From NCBI GenBank assembly GCA_025458465.1, contig JALOSK010000026.1:1-13177 (forward strand): a DNA stretch of 13,177 nt, in the 5' to 3' direction. Positions 1-5,800 of the stretch are shown here, one piece after another (position 1 is the stretch's first letter; every line of letters starts with the position of its first letter). The stretch is from Sandarakinorhabdus sp. Its GTDB lineage: Bacteria; Pseudomonadota; Alphaproteobacteria; Sphingomonadales; Sphingomonadaceae. The translations under genes and the position numbers were made by a program. The notes beneath the pieces were generated by a model. It saw only the letters and a list, made by a program, of their open reading frames with translations, ran no database searches and was not told the DNA's origin.

Positions 1-223
1 CCATGGCTGCACCATGGCGGCGGCCTATGGGGTGTCAATGCCTTCCGGCACCCGAGCCTGCGCGGCAGATATTGGCCAGTGGCGAGCCATTTGTTTTGAT
101 CAAAAAAGTCAAATGACATTTGCAATTCAAAATATGAAGCAACAATATTCGAACGAGTGAATCTGAACATAAGTCTTAACGGCAAGATTCAGAATTCGGT
201 AACTTTGATTTGATAAATAAATA

Positions 224-249
224 GCGAATCGAGACGTGTTTCGATTCGT
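224..249. repeat. Inverted repeat / potential hairpin in the tadE leader
   Basis: CGAATCGA (225-232) and TCGATTCG (241-248) are perfect 8-base inverted arms around GACGTGTT. As RNA the stem could gain a flanking G-U pair (224/249) and two inner pairs (233/240 G-U, 234/239 A-U), closing on a four-base loop. It lies just before the Shine-Dalgarno of the predicted GTG start at 269. It could be a transcription-factor operator or a leader hairpin affecting translation. There is no T-tract after it, so it is not an intrinsic terminator. The arms are seen directly; the function is inferred. Confidence 0.5.
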
Positions 250-255
250 GCGTTT

Positions 256-259
256 GAGG
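256..259 (+). promoter_or_regulatory. Shine-Dalgarno supporting the GTG start of the broken tadE
   Basis: GAGG lies nine bases before the GTG at 269. By contrast, the ATG at 322 has no purine-rich SD in front of it. This favours the GTG as the original translation start and supports reading 269-322 as the detached N-terminus of the TadE gene. Confidence 0.55.
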
Positions 260-268
260 CGAGTGATT

Positions 269-666
269 GTGTCTTTGCGTTTAACATTGGTCGCGCTGCG
301 CCGCGGCCGCAACGGCTCTGTATGTCGATGCTGCTGCTGGGTACCATCGAGTTCGGCTCGGTGATGTATGCCTATAGCGCCATGCAGATGGGCGCCAGCG
401 TGGCTGCCCGTCAGCTTGCCGTCAATCTTGCGTCACCCGCCACCGCGCAGTCGCGCGCGCTGCAGATCGTGCCGAGTTGGGCGCGTGCCGACGTCAACAC
501 CAGCATCACGCAGAGCAATGCCGGCGACCCCGGCACCAACATGATCCGCGTGCGCATGGTGGCAACATCCGATCGGCTGGGCGTGATTGCCCTGATGAGC
601 CGGCTTGCACCGCTGCCGATCACCGCTGAAGTCACCGTGAAGCAGGAGCTTCCCTATGTCGATTGA
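269..666 (+). pseudogene. TadE-like pseudopilin gene, apparently broken by an internal deletion/frameshift
   Basis: TadE-family proteins are minor pseudopilins of Flp/Tad pili: a short basic N-terminus, a G-x-x-A-x-E processing/membrane segment, then a small extracytoplasmic domain. Here GTG 269 opens a frame reading (M)SLRLTLVALRRGRNGSV, a typical TadE cytoplasmic start. That frame then runs out of register, while the homologous remainder resumes at 322 in another frame (MSMLLLGTIEFGSVMYAYSA...) and runs to TGA 664-666. Aligned with the intact paralogue at 2079-2489, about 12 residues are missing at the junction near 320-322, covering the conserved Glu and the first half of the hydrophobic segment. 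The missing length must be 1 modulo 3, so roughly 34 or 37 bases. The downstream part is clearly homologous to the paralogue (SWARADVNTSIT versus [12 protein letters not shown]). The last 11 bases overlap tadG. A short protein from ATG 322 is possible, but it has no SD and lacks the processing motif. A sequencing error cannot be excluded. Confidence 0.7.
644..648 (+). promoter_or_regulatory. Shine-Dalgarno for the TadG-like gene
   Basis: AGGAG lies seven bases before ATG 656, inside the last codons of the upstream tadE. It shows that tadG has its own ribosome entry and need not depend on translation of the broken upstream gene. Confidence 0.7.
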
Positions 667-1864
667 ACCTGGTCGCAAGGGCCGCCGCTGGCCCGGGCTG
701 CGCCGCGTGCGCACCATCGTTCGCAACCGCGTGGGCGGCACCGCAGCCGTGTTCGCCCTCTCCATGCCGATGCTGGTTGGCGGGATGGCGCTAGGCATCG
801 ATTTCACCATGTACCGCATGGTGAACAACCGCATGCAGATCGCGGTGGATGGCGCTGCACTGGCAGCCGCCGCCCAGATCGACAAGGGCGGCAACACGGT
901 GGAAACCGCGCTTGCGACCGTGATGCGCAACCTGCCGGCGGATTACGCCGGCATGACCAAAGTCAACGATGTCGCCACCGGCATCTACACCCAGGCCAAC
1001 GGCTTTCGGCCTGATACCGGGCCGAACGTGAATGCCATCCGGGTGGTGGCGGAACGGTCAACCGCGCGCGGCAATGCCGTGGATCAGGTGCTTTCCTCTG
1101 TGCTCGGCTTCGGGCCGCTGCCGCAGCGGGTGGAGGCCATTGCCGCCCGTCCCGCCAACGTCTTCTACCAGCCGCCCGAAAGCGAAACGCTGGATCCGGA
1201 AGCGGGCGATTACAACGAAATCTATGTCTATTGCTTCGACACGCGGGGCAGCGGCCCGGCGTCCTCGCGGCGATCGCAAATGACTCTGGTGGCCAACAAC
1301 ATGCCCGCCAACCAGAATATCGTGCAGATTTCCGGCGGCCGCATCCCGGCCAACCCGCAGCGGCCGCCGCCCTGGCCCAACTGCAACCAGGAAGGCCAGA
1401 CGCTCAGCATCCGGCTGCGCAACATCCGCCACGTGAAGAGCAATCCGGTGCTGTGGAACAATCCCAACGCCACCATCAGCAACCGCCGCCCCGGCCGGCC
1501 AGAGCATAATTATTTCACCGATACCCAGCTGGAAAACTGGGTGGAGCGGTTCGACCTGCAGGGCTTCAACATCCTGGAAACGCAGCGCTGCGACAGCGCT
1601 GCCCAGTGCACGCCCGGCTCCGGCCAGTCGATCATTCCCGCCGGCCGCAACCGCGCCAACACCCGTCGGCGCGAAAACCGGCCCTGTGAACCCGGCAAGT
1701 TCATGTATTTCGGGTTCGAGGATCGGCCGCCCGGACAGTCTGGCGCCAACGGCACCTGGCTCGATCCGGCGTGGACCGACACGGATTACGACGACATCCG
1801 CATCGTGATGAAGTGCCCGAACAGCGGGCGCCTTGGTGATGCGTTCGTGCGGCTGGTGCGCTGA
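656..1864 (+). CDS. TadG-like pilus-assembly protein with a cysteine-rich, DUF4114-like C-terminal region
   Basis: The protein has 402 aa. Residues 1-27 are basic and cytoplasmic. GGTAAVFALSMPMLVGGMAL (28-47) is the TadE/TadG-like membrane anchor, followed by ALGIDFTMYRMVNNRMQIAVDGAALAAA, the classic TadG amphipathic stretch. TadG proteins are anchored, secreted minor components of Flp/Tad systems. The C-terminal half (about 185-402) is not the von Willebrand A domain often found in TadG. It carries six cysteines (C193, C243, C312, C318, C344, C387), all in the predicted exported part, so disulfides are likely. It also has FGFEDRP (352-358) and DTDYDDIRIVM (375-385), which resemble the acidic calcium-binding signature of DUF4114 domains; this domain call is inference. 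The start is ATG 656 with an AGGAG seven bases upstream, overlapping the end of the broken tadE by 11 bases. No terminator is evident on this strand. Family placement is fairly sure; the ligand or role of the C-terminus is unknown. Confidence 0.8.
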   Translation: MSIEPGRKGRRWPGLRRVRTIVRNRVGGTAAVFALSMPMLVGGMALGIDFTMYRMVNNRMQIAVDGAALAAAAQIDKGGNTVETALATVMRNLPADYAGMTKVNDVATGIYTQANGFRPDTGPNVNAIRVVAERSTARGNAVDQVLSSVLGFGPLPQRVEAIAARPANVFYQPPESETLDPEAGDYNEIYVYCFDTRGSGPASSRRSQMTLVANNMPANQNIVQISGGRIPANPQRPPPWPNCNQEGQTLSIRLRNIRHVKSNPVLWNNPNATISNRRPGRPEHNYFTDTQLENWVERFDLQGFNILETQRCDSAAQCTPGSGQSIIPAGRNRANTRRRENRPCEPGKFMYFGFEDRPPGQSGANGTWLDPAWTDTDYDDIRIVMKCPNSGRLGDAFVRLVR

Positions 1865-2001
1865 TTTTCGGGCTGGAGGCCGGCCGCCGCGAGGCAATGA
1901 TCAGGTAAGGACCAGATGACAGGGCAGACCCGGCATGCCAGCCATTGACCGCTCTGCCGCCCATCTCGTCCTTGCCCGCCAGCCCTGTTTGAAACGAACG
2001 G

Positions 2002-2033
2002 AAAAAGCCCATCGCCACGCCCCGGCGATCGGC
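2002..2033 (-). terminator. Rho-independent terminator for the - strand tadE
   Basis: Read on the - strand, GCC-g-ATCGCC (2033-2024) pairs with GGCGAT-g-GGC (2016-2007) around a seven-base loop. The stem has nine pairs interrupted by one G-G mismatch and is followed at once by TTTTT (2006-2002). It starts 45 bases after the stop of the - strand tadE. Two extra A-T pairs can extend the base. On the + strand there is no strong T-run after the stem, so it mainly serves the - strand gene, although the + strand tadG also ends nearby. Confidence 0.75.
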
Positions 2034-2078
2034 TTCACTTGCGTTTGTGGTCATGCCGCCATTGGCGGATGATGCCGC

Positions 2079-2489
2079 TCAGCGATCGGCCACCCGCGGC
2101 ATGGTGATATCGGCAGAAAGATTGCCCGGAAACGGCAGGAACGGAATCAGTGAGGCACGCGCCGCCGGGACCGTGATCTGCACACGCGCCATGCCGGCAA
2201 GATCCTCGGTTGCAGTGATGTTGGCGTGGGCCCGCACCCAGCCCGGCAACTGGGCGCGAACGGCGTCTTCGGCGTCATCATCGTCCATGCCGAAGGTCAT
2301 TTCGCGGGCGCCGGTTCGCGCGCTGCTCATCATCGCGCTGTAGGTGACACCGGCAAAGCCAAGCTGGATGACGGAAAAGGTCATGCCAAGCAGGGCGGGC
2401 AGCAGCAGCGCCATTTCAGCGGCAGCCGCTGCGGAGCGGTCCCGCCGGAGCCGTTGCAGAAGTCCCTGCCGGAGATGATTCGGACGCAT
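2079..2489 (-). CDS. TadE-like pseudopilin (intact paralogue)
   Basis: The protein has 136 aa. A basic N-terminus ([18 protein letters not shown]) is followed by [17 protein letters not shown] and a hydrophobic helix to about residue 48. This is the TadE pseudopilin pattern, with the conserved Glu at residue 25. TadE proteins are processed by a prepilin peptidase and act with Flp pilin and TadF/TadG in pilus biogenesis. The extracytoplasmic part (about 50-136) has an acidic DDDDAED run and matches the + strand TadE at 322-666, so the two are paralogues. I chose ATG 2489 rather than the 35-codon upstream extension. It has AAGGAA six bases ahead, puts the basic segment right before the membrane helix, and fits a promoter whose start point falls near 2510. 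The gene is a single-gene transcription unit by appearance (own promoter, own terminator) and converges on tadG. Confidence 0.8.
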   Translation of the reverse strand: MRPNHLRQGLLQRLRRDRSAAAAAEMALLLPALLGMTFSVIQLGFAGVTYSAMMSSARTGAREMTFGMDDDDAEDAVRAQLPGWVRAHANITATEDLAGMARVQITVPAARASLIPFLPFPGNLSADITMPRVADR

Positions 2490-2495
2490 ACTCAA

Positions 2496-2501
2496 TTCCT
2501 T
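2496..2501 (-). promoter_or_regulatory. Shine-Dalgarno deciding the tadE start at 2489
   Basis: On the - strand AAGGAA lies six bases before the ATG at 2489. The longer alternative start at 2594 would place the promoter described next inside the coding region and has no SD, so it was rejected. Confidence 0.7.
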
Positions 2502-2516
2502 ACAATTTACCGTACC

Positions 2517-2545
2517 ATTATGCAGTATTTTCACATGTTTTTCAA
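2517..2545 (-). promoter_or_regulatory. Sigma-70-type promoter for the - strand tadE
   Basis: Read on the - strand, TTGAAA (2545-2540, five of six to the consensus -35) is separated by exactly 17 bases from CATAAT (2522-2517, five of six to the consensus -10). Transcription would start near 2510 and give a leader of about 20 bases holding the AAGGAA Shine-Dalgarno. It is the best-formed promoter I found in the window. Confidence 0.7.
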
Positions 2546-2547
2546 GT

Positions 2548-2577
2548 AATGCTGCGACAGCCGATTGTTGCAGCATT
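2548..2577. repeat. 12-bp inverted repeat, probable operator or activator site
   Basis: AATGCTGCGACA (2548-2559) and TGTTGCAGCATT (2566-2577) are inverted copies with 11 of 12 positions complementary, separated by six bases (GCCGAT). The repeat begins two bases upstream of the -35 box of the - strand tadE promoter. Its centre is about 50 bases from the expected transcription start, where dimeric activators often bind. It also lies about 65-95 bases upstream of the Rieske oxygenase start on the other strand, so it could serve both genes. No regulator gene is adjacent in the window. Confidence 0.6.
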
Positions 2578-2640
2578 CCGGGCGATCCTGTCACCTCCGC
2601 CCGGTTGCGCGGGTTGCCAAATCACGCCACCATTGCGGCC

Positions 2641-3795
2641 ATGGACAAGCCGTTTGCCCACAAGCGCCCCACCCCGGCCCAGCGGGCACTGGCGGCCGGC
2701 ATACCGGCCGCTGCTGGCCGCCCGGCGAGCGGCGCCATGCGCCGGGTGCCGGCCAGCGCCTACACCTGTCCGGACCATTTCGCGCGTGAATGGGATCGTG
2801 TTTTCAAGCGTTTGCCGGTGGTGATCGCGCCATCGGCACTGCTGCCGCAGCCCAACATGGCGGTGCCGCACGATGGCTTTGGCCTGCCTCTGCTGATCGC
2901 CCGCGATGGCAAGGGTGTGGCGCGCGTGTTCATGAACGTGTGCCGGCACCGCGGCACAAGGCTGGTGGAAGGCTGCGACATCCAGAACGGCCCGGCGCTG
3001 GTCTGCCCCTATCACGCCTGGAGCTATGGCACTGATGGCCGGCTGAAGGGCCTGCCGCGCCCCGAAACATTTGCCGGGCTGGACAAGAGTACGCGCAGCC
3101 TGATCGAGATGCCCTCGGTGGAAGCCGGCGGCCTGATCTGGGTGGGGCTGGATCGTGAAAGCGCGCCGGATTTCAGCCTGGCGGCGGGGCCTTTGGCCGC
3201 GGATTTCGATGCGCTGGGCTTTGGCGAACAGTTTCTCTATGCGCGGCGCACCCACAAGGTGGCAGCCAACTGGAAGCTGATCATGGATGCCTTCCTTGAA
3301 AGCTATCATGTGCTTCGCCTGCACGCGAACACCATCGCGCCCTATTTTCAGGATGGCGTGACGTGCGGCGATACGGTGGGGCCGCACCAGCGCTCCGCCG
3401 TGGGGAGACTTGCGGCGCTGGAGGGCATTGATCTGGATGACATGCGCGACATCCGCCGCACCGTCACCTTCGCCTATCAGTTGGTGCCCGGCACCATCAT
3501 TGTCGCCAGCCCGGACTATATCAACATCATGGTGCTGATGCCGCGCGGGGTGGGCGAGACGTGGGTGGAGGATTTCATGCTGATCCCCGAACCCCCGCGC
3601 GACGAGAAGGCCGAACATCACTGGGCAAAAAGCTGGAAGCTGCTGGATGGCGGGGTGTTTGCCGGCGAGGATTTCCGTGCCGCAGCCCTTGGCTTCGAAG
3701 GCTTGAACTCGGGCGCGGTCGATCACGTGCTGCTGGGCGGGATGGAGCAGGGGATCGGTGCCTTTCACGATACGCTGACAGCGTTGATGGCCTGA
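2641..3795 (+). CDS. Rieske [2Fe-2S] non-heme iron oxygenase, aromatic-ring-hydroxylating alpha-subunit type
   Basis: The protein has 384 aa from ATG 2641. The Rieske cluster motif is complete: C101-x-H103 (CRHRGT) and C122-x2-H125 (CPYHAW). The catalytic domain has NWKL (from N210), the bridging Asp D216, then ESYHVLRLH giving iron ligands H223 and H228, with D344 (GEDFRAA) as the likely third ligand. Such enzymes use electrons from a reductase or ferredoxin to activate O2 and hydroxylate or demethylate aromatic or other substrates; the substrate cannot be read from the sequence. No reductase, ferredoxin or beta subunit lies nearby, so electron partners must be elsewhere. The frame stays open upstream with TTG codons at 2605 and 2614. 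I preferred the ATG, although no good SD precedes any of these. The upstream gap shares the dyad and promoter region of the divergent tadE. Length and motifs indicate a functional enzyme. Confidence 0.85.
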   Translation: MDKPFAHKRPTPAQRALAAGIPAAAGRPASGAMRRVPASAYTCPDHFAREWDRVFKRLPVVIAPSALLPQPNMAVPHDGFGLPLLIARDGKGVARVFMNVCRHRGTRLVEGCDIQNGPALVCPYHAWSYGTDGRLKGLPRPETFAGLDKSTRSLIEMPSVEAGGLIWVGLDRESAPDFSLAAGPLAADFDALGFGEQFLYARRTHKVAANWKLIMDAFLESYHVLRLHANTIAPYFQDGVTCGDTVGPHQRSAVGRLAALEGIDLDDMRDIRRTVTFAYQLVPGTIIVASPDYINIMVLMPRGVGETWVEDFMLIPEPPRDEKAEHHWAKSWKLLDGGVFAGEDFRAAALGFEGLNSGAVDHVLLGGMEQGIGAFHDTLTALMA

Positions 3796-3890
3796 TTATT
3801 CCGGGCTGTCCCCTTGCAAAAGCGTGTCGCAATCCTAACACAGTAGGCAGGCCGCGTTGGCGCTGATAAGCTGCGTGCAGCAAAGGGATG

Positions 3891-3894
3891 AGGA
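3891..3894 (+). promoter_or_regulatory. Shine-Dalgarno deciding the TelA start at 3900
   Basis: AGGA lies five bases before ATG 3900. The alternative in-frame ATG at 3888 has its only purine run (AAAGGG) directly abutting it, too close to function well. The start at 3900 (MSEEVAIKLEP) is therefore preferred. Confidence 0.55.
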
Positions 3895-3899
3895 TTGGC

Positions 3900-5087
3900 A
3901 TGTCGGAAGAGGTCGCAATCAAGCTGGAACCCCCGGTGGCAGTAAGCGCCATTGCCCCCACCAGGGCGGCTGGCCTGGTGCCGCTGAAGGATCAGGAAAA
4001 GCAGCAGCTTGATGCCAAGGTGGAAGCCTTCATCGACGAGCTGATTGCCACCGATGCCGCCAGCCCGGAATTCGGCAGGAAGGTGGATGCACTGGCCAAT
4101 CTGGGCGCCACCGAAATTGCGCGCGCCGCCGCGCAGTCCAACCGCTTCCTCGATCGGCCGACCCGCGCCATCAACAAGGAGACGGGGATTGGCGCCGATC
4201 TGGTGCAGCTCAGGAAGATCGTCGAGGATCTTGATCCCGGCAAGTCGCTGAAAACCACCGGCCGCCGCAAGCTGTTCGGGCTGATCCCGCTGGGCGGCGA
4301 CAAGCTGCGTTCCTATTTCGACAGCTACAAGAGCGCGCAGGGCAATATCAACGCCATCCTGGGCGCGCTGAAAAGCGGCAAGGACGAGCTGCTGAAGGAC
4401 AATATCGCCATCGAGGACGAGCGTGCCAAATTGTGGGACGCGATGGGCAAGCTGGAACAGATGGTCCACATGTCGAAAGCGCTCGATGCCAAGCTGGAGG
4501 ATCGCGCCGCCGAACTGGACGTGAGCGACCCGGCCAAGGCCAAGGCGATCCGCGAGAATGCGCTGTTCTACGTGCGCCAGCGCACGCAGGATCTGCTGAC
4601 CCAGCTTGCGGTGTCGGTGCAGGGCTATCTGGCGCTCGATCTGGTGAAGAAGAACAATGTCGAGCTGATGAAGGGCGTGGACCGCGCCAGCACCACCACG
4701 GTTTCTGCGCTGCGCACTGCCGTGACGGTGGCCGAGGCGATGACCAACCAGAAGCTCGTGCTGGAACAGATCACCAGCCTCAATACCACCACGGCGGGCA
4801 TCATCGATTCCACCGGCGAACTGTTGAAATCCAACACCGCCACCATCCATGAGCAGGCGGCGAGCAGCACCATCCCGGTGGAAACGCTGCAGCGCGCCTT
4901 CCAGAACGTCTATCAGACGATGGATGCCATCGACACGTTCAAGCTGAAATCGCTGGAGGCGATGAAGACCACGGTGGACACGCTGTCGGTGGAGGTGGAG
5001 AAGAGCCGCGCCTATGTCGCCCGCGCGCAAGGCCAGGCCGAAGCCCAGGCGGCTGGCCCGCAAACCAGCCTGTCCTCGCTCAGCTGA
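3900..5087 (+). CDS. TelA-family toxic anion resistance protein
   Basis: The protein has 395 aa, is soluble, and is largely alpha-helical and charged, with no signal peptide or membrane segment. It matches the TelA/KlaA family (PF05816) in length and in recognisable blocks: an N-terminal helical part, GRRKLFGLIPLGGDKLRSYF (about 116-135), LEQMVHMSKALDAKL, ENALFYVRQRTQDLLTQLAVSVQGYLALDLVKKNN and a C-terminal region ending IDTFKLKSLEAMKTTVDTL. Family members are linked to tellurite and other stress resistance and often occur beside an XpaC-like membrane protein, as here. The biochemical activity of the family is not established. The stop is two bases before the next ATG, so the pair is almost certainly one operon. 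The 104-base gap upstream shows no strong promoter. The C-terminal tail (QGQAEAQAAGPQTSLSSLS) is low-complexity and probably disordered. Confidence 0.85.
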   Translation: MSEEVAIKLEPPVAVSAIAPTRAAGLVPLKDQEKQQLDAKVEAFIDELIATDAASPEFGRKVDALANLGATEIARAAAQSNRFLDRPTRAINKETGIGADLVQLRKIVEDLDPGKSLKTTGRRKLFGLIPLGGDKLRSYFDSYKSAQGNINAILGALKSGKDELLKDNIAIEDERAKLWDAMGKLEQMVHMSKALDAKLEDRAAELDVSDPAKAKAIRENALFYVRQRTQDLLTQLAVSVQGYLALDLVKKNNVELMKGVDRASTTTVSALRTAVTVAEAMTNQKLVLEQITSLNTTTAGIIDSTGELLKSNTATIHEQAASSTIPVETLQRAFQNVYQTMDAIDTFKLKSLEAMKTTVDTLSVEVEKSRAYVARAQGQAEAQAAGPQTSLSSLS

Positions 5088-5089
5088 CG

Positions 5090-5800
5090 ATGGCCACCAC
5101 GCCGATCACCGAAGCAGAGGCCCGCCGCCGCCGACTGGCGCGCGGCGAGGCCATGCAGATGGCACGCCAGCGCCGCTGGGAAAAGCGCAAGGCCAACATG
5201 GCAACGCGGGTGACGCGCGGCATGTTCGCCTTCCTTGCCGCCATCGCTGCCTTCACCGTTTATGGCTGGATGGCGGACGGCATGGGCCTGGGCCTGTTCC
5301 TGCTGGCGGTGCTGCTGGTGCCGATGGCCGGCATTGCCGGCATGCTGCTGCCCGTGGGTGGCCCGGATGTGGACGATATCGACAAGGCGGCGCCCGCCGA
5401 ACTGCCCGCCATCACCGAGGAATTGCTGGAGCGCCAGCGCCGCACCCTGCCGCGCCTTGCTGCGCCGCAGCTTGATGCCATCCAGGTGCAGCTGGCCGCG
5501 CTGGAAAAGCAGCTGGCGCGCGTGCCGGCCGATCACCCGGTGGCGCAGGATGTCGGCCGCCTGCTGGCCAATCACCTGCCCGAACTCGTTGACCGCTATA
5601 CCCGCATCCCGCCGCTGCAGCGCACCAACATGGTGGAACATGATGGCCGCACCCCGGAAGCCACGGTGATCGACGGGCTGAAAACCGTGGAAGCCGAACT
5701 CGCTCGCGCCTCGGCGCAACTGGCGGAGGCTGATCGCGACGGCCTGCGCGTGCAGGGCAAGTTCCTCGAAGCGCGCTATGGCGAGGGGCAGGGGGTTTAG
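5090..5800 (+). CDS. XpaC-like (5-bromo-4-chloroindolyl phosphate hydrolysis family) membrane protein
   Basis: The protein has 236 aa. A strongly basic N-terminus (ARRRRLAR, RQRRWEKRK; residues 11-34) precedes two hydrophobic helices at about 45-60 and 66-88. A soluble helical domain (about 100-236) follows, with NHLPELVDRYTRIPPLQR around 161-178. This layout fits the XpaC family (PF10112), whose members are typical partners of TelA. The name comes from a phosphatase-related phenotype, and an enzymatic role is not shown. The start ATG is two bases after the telA stop and has no clear SD, so translational coupling is likely. The gene ends in TAG (5798-5800), overlapping the TAA of dapE on the other strand by the shared TTAG. 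Confidence 0.75.
   Translation: MATTPITEAEARRRRLARGEAMQMARQRRWEKRKANMATRVTRGMFAFLAAIAAFTVYGWMADGMGLGLFLLAVLLVPMAGIAGMLLPVGGPDVDDIDKAAPAELPAITEELLERQRRTLPRLAAPQLDAIQVQLAALEKQLARVPADHPVAQDVGRLLANHLPELVDRYTRIPPLQRTNMVEHDGRTPEATVIDGLKTVEAELARASAQLAEADRDGLRVQGKFLEARYGEGQGV

Larger units (their letters stand above)
1..268. other. Intergenic/leader region with an AT-rich block upstream of tadE
   Basis: No gene could be supported here. The first ~100 bases are GC-rich and carry a short open frame from the window edge to a TGA near 97-99; its translation matches no family I recognise, so it may be a gene tail or chance. Bases ~90-250 are markedly AT-rich compared with the rest of the window, as expected for a promoter region. 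A weak sigma-70-like pair is visible (TTCAGA at 188-193, 18-base spacer, GATAAA at 212-217), but it is too poor to call a promoter. An inverted repeat at 224-249 and a Shine-Dalgarno at 256-259 follow and are listed separately. Confidence 0.5.

Noticed and set aside
1..99. Open frame from the window edge to a TGA near 99 on the + strand
   Set aside because: Too short and no recognisable family; it could equally be non-coding.
1701..2054. Open frame on the - strand starting 24 bases after the - strand tadE stop
   Set aside because: It lacks an SD, crosses the terminator at 2002-2033, runs antisense into tadG and matches no family.
2057..2069. Short CCGCC-ATT-GGCGG inverted repeat after the - strand tadE
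   Set aside because: Five-base stem, three-base loop and no T-run; the stronger terminator lies at 2002-2033.
2490..2594. 35-codon N-terminal extension of the - strand tadE
   Set aside because: It contains the promoter and dyad, has no SD, and the resulting protein would have a non-TadE N-terminus.
2542..3768. Long open frame antisense to the Rieske oxygenase
   Set aside because: Composition is rich in His/Arg/Gln, as expected from the antisense of GC-rich coding DNA; no family match. The + strand has all enzyme motifs.
3765..5063. 432-codon open frame antisense to telA
   Set aside because: The + strand is a clear TelA family protein; the antisense frame has no domain and no SD.
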